NCBI RefSeq assembly: GCF_032341175.1
Contig: NZ_CP135435.1
Coordinates: forward strand, 1,116,001 to 1,180,000
Length of the DNA stretch: 64,000 nucleotides
Direction of reading: 5' to 3'
From: Bacillus sp. DTU_2020_1000418_1_SI_GHA_SEK_038
GTDB lineage: Bacteria > Bacillota > Bacilli > Bacillales > Cytobacillaceae
Shown here: piece after piece, positions 33,876-42,491 of the stretch
How the letters are laid out: each line of letters opens with the position of its first letter
Position numbering within the stretch: position 1 is the first letter of the stretch
The notes under the pieces: generated by a model
Told to the model about the DNA's origin: nothing
Databases searched by the model: none
The model's input: only the letters and a program-made list of their open reading frames with translations
Made by a program: the position numbers and the translations under genes

Positions 33876-34247
33876 ATGAGTATTGGAGCATTTTCTGTTA
33901 GTTTGACGGTAAAGGATATTCATGCTTCAAAAGCATTTTATGAGAAACTGGGGTTTACTGATTTTGGTGGAAATATCGATCAAAATTGGTTAATCATGAA
34001 AAATGAAGACTGTATAATTGGCCTGTTTCAAGGCATGTTTGAAAAGAATATATTAACCTTTAATCCTGGGTGGGACGAAAACGCTGAAGAGGTAAATCCT
34101 TTTAAGGATGTAAGGGTATTGCAAGAGGAACTTAAAGAAAAGGGTATAGACTTTATTACGGAAGCCAATTTAGAAACTGAAGGCCCAAGCAGCTTTATGA
34201 TTAAGGATCCGGATGGTAATCTAATCCTTGTTGATCAGCATAGGTAG
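33876..34247 (+). CDS. VOC family protein
   Basis: 123-residue vicinal-oxygen-chelate fold protein related to glyoxalase and bleomycin-resistance proteins. Paired beta-alpha-beta-beta-beta halves are visible: FSVSLTVKDIHASKAFYEKL, then VLQEELKEKGIDFITEANLE, and SSFMIKDPDGNLILVDQHR at the end. The metal-binding residues cannot be assigned with certainty. The ATG at 33876 has GGGAG upstream; a longer reading to 33855 is not supported. Function is unknown. Confidence 0.85.
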   Translation: MSIGAFSVSLTVKDIHASKAFYEKLGFTDFGGNIDQNWLIMKNEDCIIGLFQGMFEKNILTFNPGWDENAEEVNPFKDVRVLQEELKEKGIDFITEANLETEGPSSFMIKDPDGNLILVDQHR

Positions 34248-34281
34248 AAAATAATCTTTTGAATATACTAGGAGGTTTATG

Positions 34282-34677
34282 ATGGGAAGAGTCGTTCATA
34301 TCGAGATTCATGTAAATAATATGGAAGTGGCAAAATCTTTTTATGGTGAGGTATTTGGCTGGACATTTCAAGACTGGAGCGAATATGCTGGAATGCCTTA
34401 CTTTGGGGTAGTCACTGGAAATGAAGGTGAACCCGGAATCAATGGTGCTTTAATGCAGCGGCAAAGTGCTTCACCCGAAGCGGGACAAGGCTTAAATGCA
34501 TATGTTTGTACAATTGGCGTAGAAAATTATGATGAATCGGAAGCTAAAATCCTTAACAATGGCGGAAAAGTCGCATTGCCAAAATTTGCATTGCCAGGTA
34601 TGGCGTGGCAAGGCTATTATTTGGATACAGAGGGCAATATTTTCGGACTGCATCAGCCTGATGTTAATGCCAAATAA
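34282..34677 (+). CDS. VOC family protein (glyoxalase-like)
   Basis: 131-residue VOC protein. The opening GRVVHIEIHVNNMEVAKSFY and VFGWTFQDWSEYAGMPYFGV, and the closing GYYLDTEGNIFGLHQPD, match the family often described as a bleomycin-resistance or dioxygenase-like protein. AGGAGG sits 6 bases before the second of two adjacent ATGs (34282), which I use as start. It lies 34 bases after the preceding VOC gene. Substrate is unknown. Confidence 0.88.
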   Translation: MGRVVHIEIHVNNMEVAKSFYGEVFGWTFQDWSEYAGMPYFGVVTGNEGEPGINGALMQRQSASPEAGQGLNAYVCTIGVENYDESEAKILNNGGKVALPKFALPGMAWQGYYLDTEGNIFGLHQPDVNAK

Positions 34678-34717
34678 GGTTATTAACTAGAAAAGATACA
34701 TAGAATTTACATAGCTT

Positions 34718-34761
34718 AAAAGCCTGCCCCCATTGAAAAAATGCATTGGAGGCAGGCTTTT
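34718..34761. terminator. Bidirectional terminator
   Basis: AAAAGCCTGCC and GGCAGGCTTTT arms extended by CCATT/ATTGG, with T-runs. It lies between the converging VOC gene and the MFS remnant. Confidence 0.75.
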
Positions 34762-34763
34762 TT

Positions 34764-35339
34764 TTACATTTCGGCATCAAATGTTTCCCCGCCGCGAGCT
34801 GATCTATATTTTGTAACAAAAACCATGTCTGGGAGCAAAATAACAGATACAATCAATAAAACAATCTTCATAGAGTGCTGATTTCCATCAGTGGTCCCTG
34901 TAGCAAACATAACTCCAAATAAACTAGAAGCTAGGATGTTGCCTATAAATCTAGAAGTCATAAATAATCCTGCGGCAAGGCCGCTTTCAGATCTAGAAAC
35001 CAATGAATACAGAATGGTTTGTAGACCAATGTTTAAAATTCCATTGCTTACCCCAATGATCGATAAGGTGATGAATATCCAATATAACGGAGAGTTATGA
35101 TTGATTGTCATTAAGAAAATTACCCCTAATACACCTACGATTACCCCGGAAATTAAAGGGATTCTATAACCCGATTTTTCAATCCAGCGTGTAGCAATTG
35201 GCGTAACAATGACTGCGAAAATTGAAATAGAAAGCATCATGATTGTTGTATTTAGTGGATTTAAGATCACCCCAAGTGCGACTGCTGCAATTAACAGATT
35301 TGGTCTTACTCTTCGAGAGCCCAGACTTATTACTGACAT
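34764..35339 (-). pseudogene. Internally deleted DHA2-type MFS gene
   Basis: The 191-residue reading starts like a full exporter (MSVISLGSRRVRPNLLIAAV, then LGVILNPLNTT). It then jumps directly into a late-segment sequence (ISIFAVIVTPIATRWIEKSG) and runs to a normal-looking C-terminus. The join lies near 35240. Complete relatives have 400 or more residues, so roughly the middle half is missing, with the frame kept. A working transporter is unlikely. It is called a deletion remnant, although the reading frame is open and could be translated. Confidence 0.7.
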
Positions 35340-35604
35340 GAATAATTCATTCCTTCTATAAAAAAGTCGAAATATAATCTTCAAAATTCGAAAAAAAATC
35401 TTCTAATCTATTAAATCAGTTAAACACTTGCCTTAGCTAATTAAACTAAATAGTGCTATTCAAAAGATGGGAGGAATTATTGGAATAATGGTGGAATAAT
35501 TATGAAGTAGTTTCAGTGGACATCAAGCGATGAGATCTAAAAAACGCGGAAAAGTTGACGAAAAAGAGCAATAGTTATGAAAAAAATATATAGGGGTGGG
35601 GAAA

Positions 35605-36102
35605 TTGAGAGGAAATATACATAATAAAAAGCGTGAAATTCCAGAGGAAAGTGCTTATCACTTTTTGAAAAAGGGGAAGGTGGCACATGTAGCAACGGTC
35701 GGACTCGATGGATTTCCATACGTCATTCCCTTTGTCTTTGTGTATGAAGAGGGAAAGCAGCTATATCTTCATATAGGGAACTTAAGGGAGAGTCATTTCT
35801 GGACGAACATTACCCATAACCCGCAAGTTTGCATAGAAGTAAGTGAAATGGGAGACGTCCATCCGGGTAAAAAATTTGCATGCCAATCCGCGCTCGTCTA
35901 CACAAGTGTGGTTTTATTTGGAACCATTAAGCATATAGAGGATGATAAGAAAAAAGAATGGTTCTATGACCGATTAATGGAAAAGTACGGAAACCCAGAA
36001 TGGACCTTCGAAAAAGGCTACCCAGCCCTATCGAAAACTGAATTATTTGAAGTACAGATTGATAAAATAACTGGAAAATTAAGTGAAGGATTAAGTCATT
36101 AA
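35605..36102 (+). CDS. Pyridoxamine 5'-phosphate oxidase-family protein
   Basis: 165-residue split-barrel flavin-binding protein. After REIPEESAYHFLKKGKVAHV come ATVGLDGFPYVIPFVFVYEE, YLHIGNLRESHFW and NPQVCIEVSEMGDVHPGKKF, which are typical for the family that includes heme-oxygenase-like and nitroimidazole-resistance proteins. The TTG at 35605 is chosen because GGGGTGGGG lies just upstream; the GTG at 35596 would overlap it. It is monocistronic and ends at a strong hairpin. Substrate is unknown. Confidence 0.85.
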   Translation: MRGNIHNKKREIPEESAYHFLKKGKVAHVATVGLDGFPYVIPFVFVYEEGKQLYLHIGNLRESHFWTNITHNPQVCIEVSEMGDVHPGKKFACQSALVYTSVVLFGTIKHIEDDKKKEWFYDRLMEKYGNPEWTFEKGYPALSKTELFEVQIDKITGKLSEGLSH

Positions 36103-36107
36103 CTAGG

Positions 36108-36157
36108 ATGCCTGACCCAAATGCGGTATTGCTATTATACCGGGGGTTAGGCATTTT
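36108..36157 (+). terminator. Rho-independent terminator
   Basis: ATGCCTGACC and GGTTAGGCAT arms enclosing an inner GCGGTAT/ATACCG stem, followed by TTTT. Confidence 0.75.
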
Positions 36158-36660
36158 CTGTGTAAAACAAAATTGTCGTTGGTCCAGCAGTACTTATCCT
36201 TGATGTACGGGGTAATCACAAGAGCAGAGAAATGATGAAGCCAACGACATTTAAAAACTGGATTGAATCATGAATGTTTTTCTGTGGGAAAATTAACGTT
36301 TGAACTTAAAGCAAGGTCTATCTAATTTATTTTGCGGACAGAGAATCCCTTATTTCCATAAAATCCCCACTTTTGTCGAATGAATAGGACACAGATGTCG
36401 TTATTAATGAAAAATATGAAAAAATAGCCTTCTTTTCAAGCAATAGCGGAATCAGAGTCCGATCACCTCCAGGAAAACAGCCTTTAAGGATAAATAAAGG
36501 AACGAGTGTCCCTAAGTGATAAAACCATTTCATATTTCGTAAATCCCACAACGAAACTTACATAAAAATAACTATACATACAATAGTATTTTGAAAACCA
36601 AGAAATCACTAGGTCTCTCACTAATTATCGGAATAATCACCTAATTATGAATATAGTTAA
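36158..36660. other. Intergenic region, about 500 bp, no gene recognised
   Basis: Between the PNPOx-family gene and the sstT promoter. A 74-codon minus-strand reading at 36327-36551 has no ribosome site and no family resemblance, so it is not called. No structured RNA was recognised. Confidence 0.4.
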
Positions 36661-36674
36661 TAAAAATAATAGTA

Positions 36675-36703
36675 TTGTAATATATTTTATAACACCGTAT
36701 AAT
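36675..36703 (+). promoter_or_regulatory. sstT promoter
   Basis: TTGTAA (36675-36680), 17-base spacer, TATAAT (36698-36703), about 110 bases before the sstT start. Downstream at 36773-36789 is the inverted repeat CGATAT-TTATC-ATATCG, a possible operator. Confidence 0.6.
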
Positions 36704-36816
36704 ACTTTTCATAGAAAGACAAGTGTCCTTAACGTATGGAATAATTTTGGAAATATTGAGGAATGAACAACGCGATATTTATCATATCGTAATTTTACTA
36801 CTAAGGAGGAACATCT

Positions 36817-38055
36817 ATGAAAAGCTTATTAAAGAAGTGGAATCAACTTAGCATAGTTAAACAAATAATCATAGGATTGATTATCGGTATATTACTAGCT
36901 TTGACGATCCCAGAAGCAGCAAAACCGATTGTCATTTTTGGCTCATTGTTTGTCGGTGCGTTAAAGGCAATTGCACCTGTGTTGGTACTCTTATTGGTTA
37001 TGTCGGCTATTGCTCACCACAAAAAAGGTCAGCAAACGAATATGAAATCTGTTATCATTCTTTATCTTTTAGGAACTTTTATAGCTGGCTTAATCGCTGT
37101 TATTGTGAGCTTTATTTTCCCTGTAAGCTTAACGCTTGTAAAGGGTGCTGAAGGAGTTACGCCACCGAGCGGAGTGGTTGAGGTTCTCAAAACCTTGCTG
37201 CTGAACATTGTGGATAACCCAGTGAAGGCGATTTTTAATGCGAACTATATCGGAATTTTAGCTTGGGGTATTCTACTTGGTTTGGCTTTAAGAAATGCCG
37301 CAGATTCAACTAAAACATTGATTTCTAATTTTTCTGATGCGGTTTCCAAAATGGTTACATGGGTCATTAAGCTTGCTCCGCTAGGAATTATGGGCTTAGT
37401 ATTTGAGTCCATCACGACAAGTGGATTAGATGCTTTACTAGGCTATGGAAAAATACTTGCCCTATTAGTTGGCTGTATGCTTTTTGTAGCATTTGTTGTA
37501 AATCCAATAATCGTGTTTGCGTTAATTAGGCAAAATCCATATCCACTTGTATTTAAATGCGTAAAGGAAAGCGGGATTACAGCATTCTTTACACGCAGCT
37601 CAGCTGCAAATATTCCTGTTAATATGAAATTATGTGAGAATCTTGGTTTGAATAAAGATAGTTATTCAGTATCCATTCCATTAGGTGCAACGATCAATAT
37701 GGCTGGTGCCGCTGTGACGATTACTGTTTTGACGCTTGCGGCAGTTCACACACTTGGGATTCAGGTCGATATTCCTACAGCCATTATCCTTAGCGTCTTG
37801 GCAGCTGTATGTGCTTGCGGTGCTTCAGGAGTTGCGGGAGGATCTTTATTATTGATTCCTCTAGCGTGCAGCTTATTTGGAATCCCAGCTGATGTGGCTA
37901 TGCAAGTAGTTGGTGTAGGCTTTATCATCGGTGTTGTGCAGGACTCTATTGAAACAGCCCTTAATTCATCAACAGATGTGCTTTTCACAGCAGCTGCTGA
38001 ATATAAAGAGTGGCGTAAAGAAGGAAAAACAATTGATATTAAGAAAGTAGCATAA
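36817..38055 (+). CDS. sstT: Serine/threonine:sodium symporter SstT
   Basis: 412-residue dicarboxylate/amino acid:cation symporter-family protein, SstT type. Marks include [20 protein letters not shown], the HP1-like [20 protein letters not shown], and [15 protein letters not shown], where the sodium and amino acid sites lie. It imports serine and threonine with sodium across the membrane. AAGGAGGAA precedes the ATG. It is monocistronic, with its own promoter and terminator. Confidence 0.93.
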   Translation: MKSLLKKWNQLSIVKQIIIGLIIGILLALTIPEAAKPIVIFGSLFVGALKAIAPVLVLLLVMSAIAHHKKGQQTNMKSVIILYLLGTFIAGLIAVIVSFIFPVSLTLVKGAEGVTPPSGVVEVLKTLLLNIVDNPVKAIFNANYIGILAWGILLGLALRNAADSTKTLISNFSDAVSKMVTWVIKLAPLGIMGLVFESITTSGLDALLGYGKILALLVGCMLFVAFVVNPIIVFALIRQNPYPLVFKCVKESGITAFFTRSSAANIPVNMKLCENLGLNKDSYSVSIPLGATINMAGAAVTITVLTLAAVHTLGIQVDIPTAIILSVLAAVCACGASGVAGGSLLLIPLACSLFGIPADVAMQVVGVGFIIGVVQDSIETALNSSTDVLFTAAAEYKEWRKEGKTIDIKKVA

Positions 38056-38062
38056 AATGATG

Positions 38063-38105
38063 AAACTGTACCCTGATGTGTCCAAATATTGGGGTACAGT
38101 TTTTT
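38063..38105 (+). terminator. sstT terminator
   Basis: AAACTGTACCC and GGGTACAGTTT form a perfect 11-bp stem followed by TTT. Confidence 0.85.
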
Positions 38106-38269
38106 ACTGTATTAATAGGTAAAAACGTTCGGTTAATTATCTAAACAATGTCGATACGTTGCCAAATATCCGCTTATTATAAGTTTTGGCTAAAAAAAAT
38201 AAATAAGTTTATCAACTATGGACAATGACTAGTAGACACTTGATGGATATAATTAAGTCATAAAGAGAA

Positions 38270-38285
38270 TGTGAAAACATTCACA
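38270..38285. promoter_or_regulatory. Fnr/Crp-type box 1
   Basis: TGTGA-AAACAT-TCACA, a perfect match to TGTGA-N6-TCACA, the motif used by Bacillus Fnr. It lies 172 bases before the dehydrogenase start. Confidence 0.7.
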
Positions 38286-38366
38286 AATAACAAATAGCTA
38301 TAAATCATCAATTTAATTTCATAGGAAACATTAAAAAATGAAATTGAATATTTTTTTAGCAAAGTT

Positions 38367-38382
38367 TGTGAATTTCTTCACA
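38367..38382. promoter_or_regulatory. Fnr/Crp-type box 2
   Basis: TGTGA-ATTTCT-TCACA inside the 20-base palindrome TTTGTGAATTTCTTCACAAA. It is a second perfect TGTGA-N6-TCACA site, 97 bases after the first and 74 bases before the dehydrogenase start. Confidence 0.75.
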
Positions 38383-38456
38383 AATAGAATGTTAGATGAA
38401 TTCTTACCCAGAATACATCTGCAGAAACACAAAAAATTATTGAAGAGGTGCTTATA

Positions 38457-39440
38457 ATGGCAAAAGTTTTAGTAGCTGGAGAAATTCCACAAAAAGGTTT
38501 AGACATGTTAACTGCCAATCATGAGGTTGAAGTATTTGAAGGCAAGCAGCTGATTACAGATGCCGAATTAAAGGAGCGACTGAAAGATAAAGATGCATTA
38601 CTAAGCTTACTGTCTACACCTGTTTCAAAAGAAGTAATTGATAGGGCGCCAAATTTAAAAATTATTGCGAACTGTGGAGCAGGCTTTAATAATATTGACT
38701 TTGAATATGCAGCATAAAAATGAATTCCAGCAACGAATACACCTATTGCGTCCACTGCGGCAACAGCTGACTTAACGATTGCTTTATTATTAGCTTCTGC
38801 AAGAAGAATCGCTGAGGGTGATGAAGTATGCCGCACAGTAGGCTTTAACGGCTGGGCGCCGCTTTACTTCCGTGGGCGTGAAGTGACAGGGAAAACGATT
38901 GGTATTATCGGATTTGGACAAATCGGTCAGGCAGTGGCAAAACGAGCAGCTGCTTTTGATATGAAGGTTTTATACAGCAATATAAGACAGCAAACCCCGG
39001 AAGTAGAAAAGGCATTAAATGCGACTTATGTTTCATTTGACGAATTAGTTGTAAAATCTGATTTCATTTCGATCAATTGCTCTTACAATCCAAGTAATAA
39101 ACATATGTTCAGCACGAGACAATTTGAAATGATGAAATCAACAGCCCATTTAATCAATTGTGCACGTGGCCCAATTTTAGACGAAGCGGCACTTATTAAA
39201 GCTTTAGAAGAGAATGTAATTGAAGGAGCAGCACTAGACGTGTTCGAATTCGAACCTGAAATTGGGGAAGGTTTAAAACGATTGAAGAATGTTGTGTTAA
39301 CACCTCATATCGGAAATGCTACTTATGAAACGCGTGATGCCATGGCAGTGATGGCAGCGGAGAACATCGTGAAAGTATTAAATAACGAACAGCCTTCCTA
39401 TGTAATAAACGGTGTAGTTAGTAATACAGCTCTTGTTTAA
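38457..39440 (+). pseudogene. D-2-hydroxyacid dehydrogenase with two nonsense codons
   Basis: A 327-codon NAD-dependent D-2-hydroxyacid dehydrogenase of the SerA/GyaR type. The N-terminal catalytic part runs to FEYAA, then TAA (38715) and TGA (38721) interrupt it in the same frame. The sequence resumes with IPATNTPIASTAATADLTIA. The NAD motif GIIGFGQIGQAVAKRA and the catalytic segment INCARGPILDEAAL follow, with His in LTPHIGN. No frameshift is present. Two stops three codons apart make a functional enzyme very unlikely. GAGGTG precedes the ATG, and Fnr-type boxes lie upstream. Confidence 0.85.
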
Positions 39441-39490
39441 CCAAGTTTTTGCGTTTAGTTGTTATCATAATTGAAAAGGGGAATTTCAAA

Positions 39491-39862
39491 ATGACAAGCG
39501 CAACGATGGGAACAAATAAACGATTCTTTAAACTTGAGGAGCTTGCTCAATTTGATCATAACGAAGTGAAAAAGACAATCTTCTATGAAACAGATAAAAC
39601 AGCTGGGGCTGTATGGTGCTTAGAACCTGGCCAAGAAATTTTTAAGCATGCACATTCCACTTCAGATGATCTTTGGATTTGTATCCAAGGAACAGGGACC
39701 TTTTATCCTGGAAAAGGTGAAGAAGTTGAGATCACTAAAGGAGATCTTATCATTTCCTATCCCGGTCAACAACATGGAATGCGGAACACTGGAACCGAGC
39801 GCTTCATATGTATAGGGGTTGCGGGTCCTATTCCAATGGATTTAGTATTACCTGAAGAATAA
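39491..39862 (+). CDS. Cupin-domain protein
   Basis: 123-residue single-domain cupin. The first motif is FKHAHSTSDDLWICIQGTGT (His, His-like and acidic ligands), the second is GDLIISYPGQQHGMRNTG (His). It probably binds a divalent metal. The start at 39491 has AAAAGGGG upstream. It lies between the broken dehydrogenase and the broken formate/nitrite channel, and itself is intact. Substrate is unknown. Confidence 0.82.
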   Translation: MTSATMGTNKRFFKLEELAQFDHNEVKKTIFYETDKTAGAVWCLEPGQEIFKHAHSTSDDLWICIQGTGTFYPGKGEEVEITKGDLIISYPGQQHGMRNTGTERFICIGVAGPIPMDLVLPEE

Positions 39863-39941
39863 ATGATGCAGCAAGCTGATTTACTTAATGAAACATTTTA
39901 GTAATTCAGCTTGTTTAATAAATAATAAAGGAGTTTTTCTG

Positions 39942-40760
39942 ATGGATCTTCAGCCAATAGACCAAGCAGTTGAACTTGCCTTGAAAAAGAAACAAATCTT
40001 GAAAGATTCGGTTGTAAAATATTTGCTTAGGGCAGCTTTGTCAGGTGTTTTTGTTGGAATTGGCCTTGTCGTATCGTTCCGGTTAGGTGAAGGTTTTTTT
40101 GATATTCAATCACCAATGTCCGCACTTATGTCGTCTATTTTTTTTGGAATTGCCCTCGTGTTAATCATTTACGGCGGAGGGGAATTGTTTACTGGTAACA
40201 CGATGTATTTTACGATGAGTTCACTTAGGAAAAAAACAACCATTAAAGATACTCTGCAAAATTGACTTGCCTGCTATGGAGGAAATCTAATAGGTGCCGT
40301 GTTTTTTGCTTTCATTGTGATGAATTCCGGCTTATTTTCAAATGCAGAAAATAGCCAATTATTAATGTCTACTGCATCTTATAAAATGGATGCCTCTGCT
40401 TGGCAATTAATTTTTCGTGGAATTCTTTGTAATTTAGTAGTTTGTCTTGCCGTCTGGATCCCCATGCATGTAAAAGGGGAGGGGGCAAAAATATTTATTA
40501 TGATGTTTTTAGTATTCGCATTTGTTGCTGCAGGGTTTGAACATAGTGTTGCCAATATGGTGACATTCTCACTTGCCATATCAGTACCACATCCTGACAC
40601 TGTTACATTCATGGGTGCCATTCACAACCTGATTCCTGTCACGATTGGAAATATCATCGGGGGTGGGGTTTTTGTTGGGGCAGTATATACGTTCCTCTCC
40701 GCTCCTATTAAAAATAAACAACCACAAGTAGTAAAAGCGAAAGAAATGGAAGCAGTTTAA
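39942..40760 (+). pseudogene. Formate/nitrite transporter-family channel with nonsense codon
   Basis: A 272-codon FNT-family pentameric channel gene. AAAGGAG precedes the ATG. The first 107 codons (ALSGVFVGIGLVVSFRLGEG, then YGGGELFTGNTMYF) are followed by TGA at 40263, where a Trp is expected (TLQN-stop-LACYGGNLIGAV). The same frame then continues to the normal end. FNT proteins move formate, nitrite or related anions. The two halves are called one gene inactivated by TGG to TGA. Confidence 0.85.
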
Positions 40761-40806
40761 CGAAGATTAATAAATTTTTTTATACTTTATTTTATTAATG
40801 ACAAAT

Positions 40807-40852
40807 GGGTAGATCGATGCAGTAAAAGCTGCAAGGTCTACCTTTATTTTTT
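40807..40852 (+). terminator. Rho-independent terminator
   Basis: GGTAGA/TCTACC outer arms with an inner GCAG/CTGC stem, followed by a T-rich run, after the formate/nitrite channel remnant. Confidence 0.65.
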
Positions 40853-41043
40853 CCATGACCGAAGGTTTCCACTATAACCACAGTACGATTATTGTTTATA
40901 ACAGACAAAAATATACTAAAAAATTAGATGAAATGAATAATGATGTTTACTATGCTTTCCTGTACATTAGATATACCGGATTAATCAAACGAATAATCCT
41001 TTGTAGGAAAAAGTAAAAACAAAAAAGAATGGGGTTAAATTTA

Positions 41044-42414
41044 ATGAACGAAAATAGGTCAGCTGCTACTTTCCTTGCTGGAATTCAATGGTTGTTTTTT
41101 ATGCTGGCCAATACGGTAGTTATCCCGATAACGATCGGCCATGCATTCGATTTATCCTCCATTGAAGTGATTAGTGCACTGCAACGGTCTTTCATTTTTA
41201 CAGGTATTGCATGTATTCTCCAAGCACTAGTTGGGCATAAGTATCCTTTAATGGAAGGTCAATCTGGTATATGGTGGGGAGCTGTGTTAAGCTTAAGTGC
41301 TTCTGCCTCGACTTCTGGAATATCAGTCAGTGAGCTTGGGGGAGGTCTTGCCATTGGAATCATCATTTCTGGCGTCCTCGTTGTTGTCCTTGGGTTACTT
41401 GGACTGGGTAATATTCTAAAGCGCTTATTTACCCCTGTTGTCATGAGCACCGTATTATTTCTGCTAGCTGTACAATTAATTGGGATCTTTACAAAGGGAA
41501 TGCTAGGACTTTCTACTGGCGATCAAATTGATATACCTACGGCTAGTTTGTCCATATTTCTTGTTATTCTTGTTATTTGGATTAACGTAAAGGGACCTAA
41601 ATTTATTCGCAGCTTTTCATTATTAATTGGAATCGTAACAGGCTGGATTCTTTACGAGCTTCTTTTCCCAGCTAGTTCATCTGCCGCTGTAAAATCCACC
41701 AACCTTATTCATTTATTTCCATGGGGGCATCCGACCGTAAGCTTAGGTTTAATCATTACGGCTGTTATAACTGGATTAGTAAATACAACAAATACGATTG
41801 CAGCGATAAAAGGATTTGAACCGATGGTCGATGCAAAAACGACCGATAACCAGTATAAGAAGTCAATTATGCTGACAGGGGCCAATTCCATTGTATCGGG
41901 CTTATTCGGAATGGTGCCATACGCACCTTATGTATCAACACTTGGCTTCTTAAAGTCAACGCTAATTTTTGAGCGTGCTCCGATGATCATTGGTTCCGTT
42001 GTATTTATGTTTCTTGGTTTCGTGCCTTCCCTCAGTCAATTCTTTTCAACTCTCCCAATAAGTGTGGGAAATGCCGTCTTATTTGTAGCTTATCTGCAGT
42101 TATTTAACGGTGCAATTTCAAATTTACGCAGTATACATTTTACTACTAATACCATTTATCGAATTGCTGCACCTATTTTATTAGGGATTGCGATTATGAA
42201 TATTCCTGCTGATATGTTTGCATCGATCCCAATGTTCATTCGTCCTCTTCTTAGCAGCGGTTTATTGATGGGGATTTTATTATCCATTTTCCTTGAAAAC
42301 ACAATAAACTGGTCTAAATTAGATTGTGCCGAGAAAAGTTTAGTAAAAATAAATAAAGTTAGCTTGGAATCCAATGGGACCTCTCCCAAGGAATCTTATT
42401 TCCCATCAAAATAG
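41044..42414 (+). CDS. NCS2 purine/uracil-xanthine permease
   Basis: 456-residue nucleobase:cation symporter-2 permease with about 12 to 14 membrane segments. The substrate-site segments seen are LMEGQSGIWWGAVLSLSASA and GFEPMVDAKTTDNQYKKSIM; the second is in the region of the NCS2 signature. It imports a purine or pyrimidine base. Its position at the head of an allantoin cluster favours a purine (xanthine, uric acid) or allantoin-type compound. The start at 41044 has GGGG about 9 bases upstream; an ATG at 41029 is the alternative. It converges on a PucR gene. Confidence 0.87.
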   Translation: MNENRSAATFLAGIQWLFFMLANTVVIPITIGHAFDLSSIEVISALQRSFIFTGIACILQALVGHKYPLMEGQSGIWWGAVLSLSASASTSGISVSELGGGLAIGIIISGVLVVVLGLLGLGNILKRLFTPVVMSTVLFLLAVQLIGIFTKGMLGLSTGDQIDIPTASLSIFLVILVIWINVKGPKFIRSFSLLIGIVTGWILYELLFPASSSAAVKSTNLIHLFPWGHPTVSLGLIITAVITGLVNTTNTIAAIKGFEPMVDAKTTDNQYKKSIMLTGANSIVSGLFGMVPYAPYVSTLGFLKSTLIFERAPMIIGSVVFMFLGFVPSLSQFFSTLPISVGNAVLFVAYLQLFNGAISNLRSIHFTTNTIYRIAAPILLGIAIMNIPADMFASIPMFIRPLLSSGLLMGILLSIFLENTINWSKLDCAEKSLVKINKVSLESNGTSPKESYFPSK

Positions 42415-42439
42415 GGGAGAAGCATTCCTAATACCAACA

Positions 42440-42483
42440 AAAAGGATAGATAGCAGTATGTACTGCTTTATCTATCCTTTTTG
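42440..42483. terminator. Bidirectional terminator
   Basis: AAAAGGATAGATA with inner GCAGTA/TACTGC and closing TATCTATCCTTTTT. It separates the converging permease and pucR-like genes. Confidence 0.8.
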
Positions 42484-42491
42484 TTTCTTTT

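Noticed and set aside
36327..36551. 74-codon minus-strand ORF
   Set aside because: No ribosome site, no recognisable domain; likely chance.
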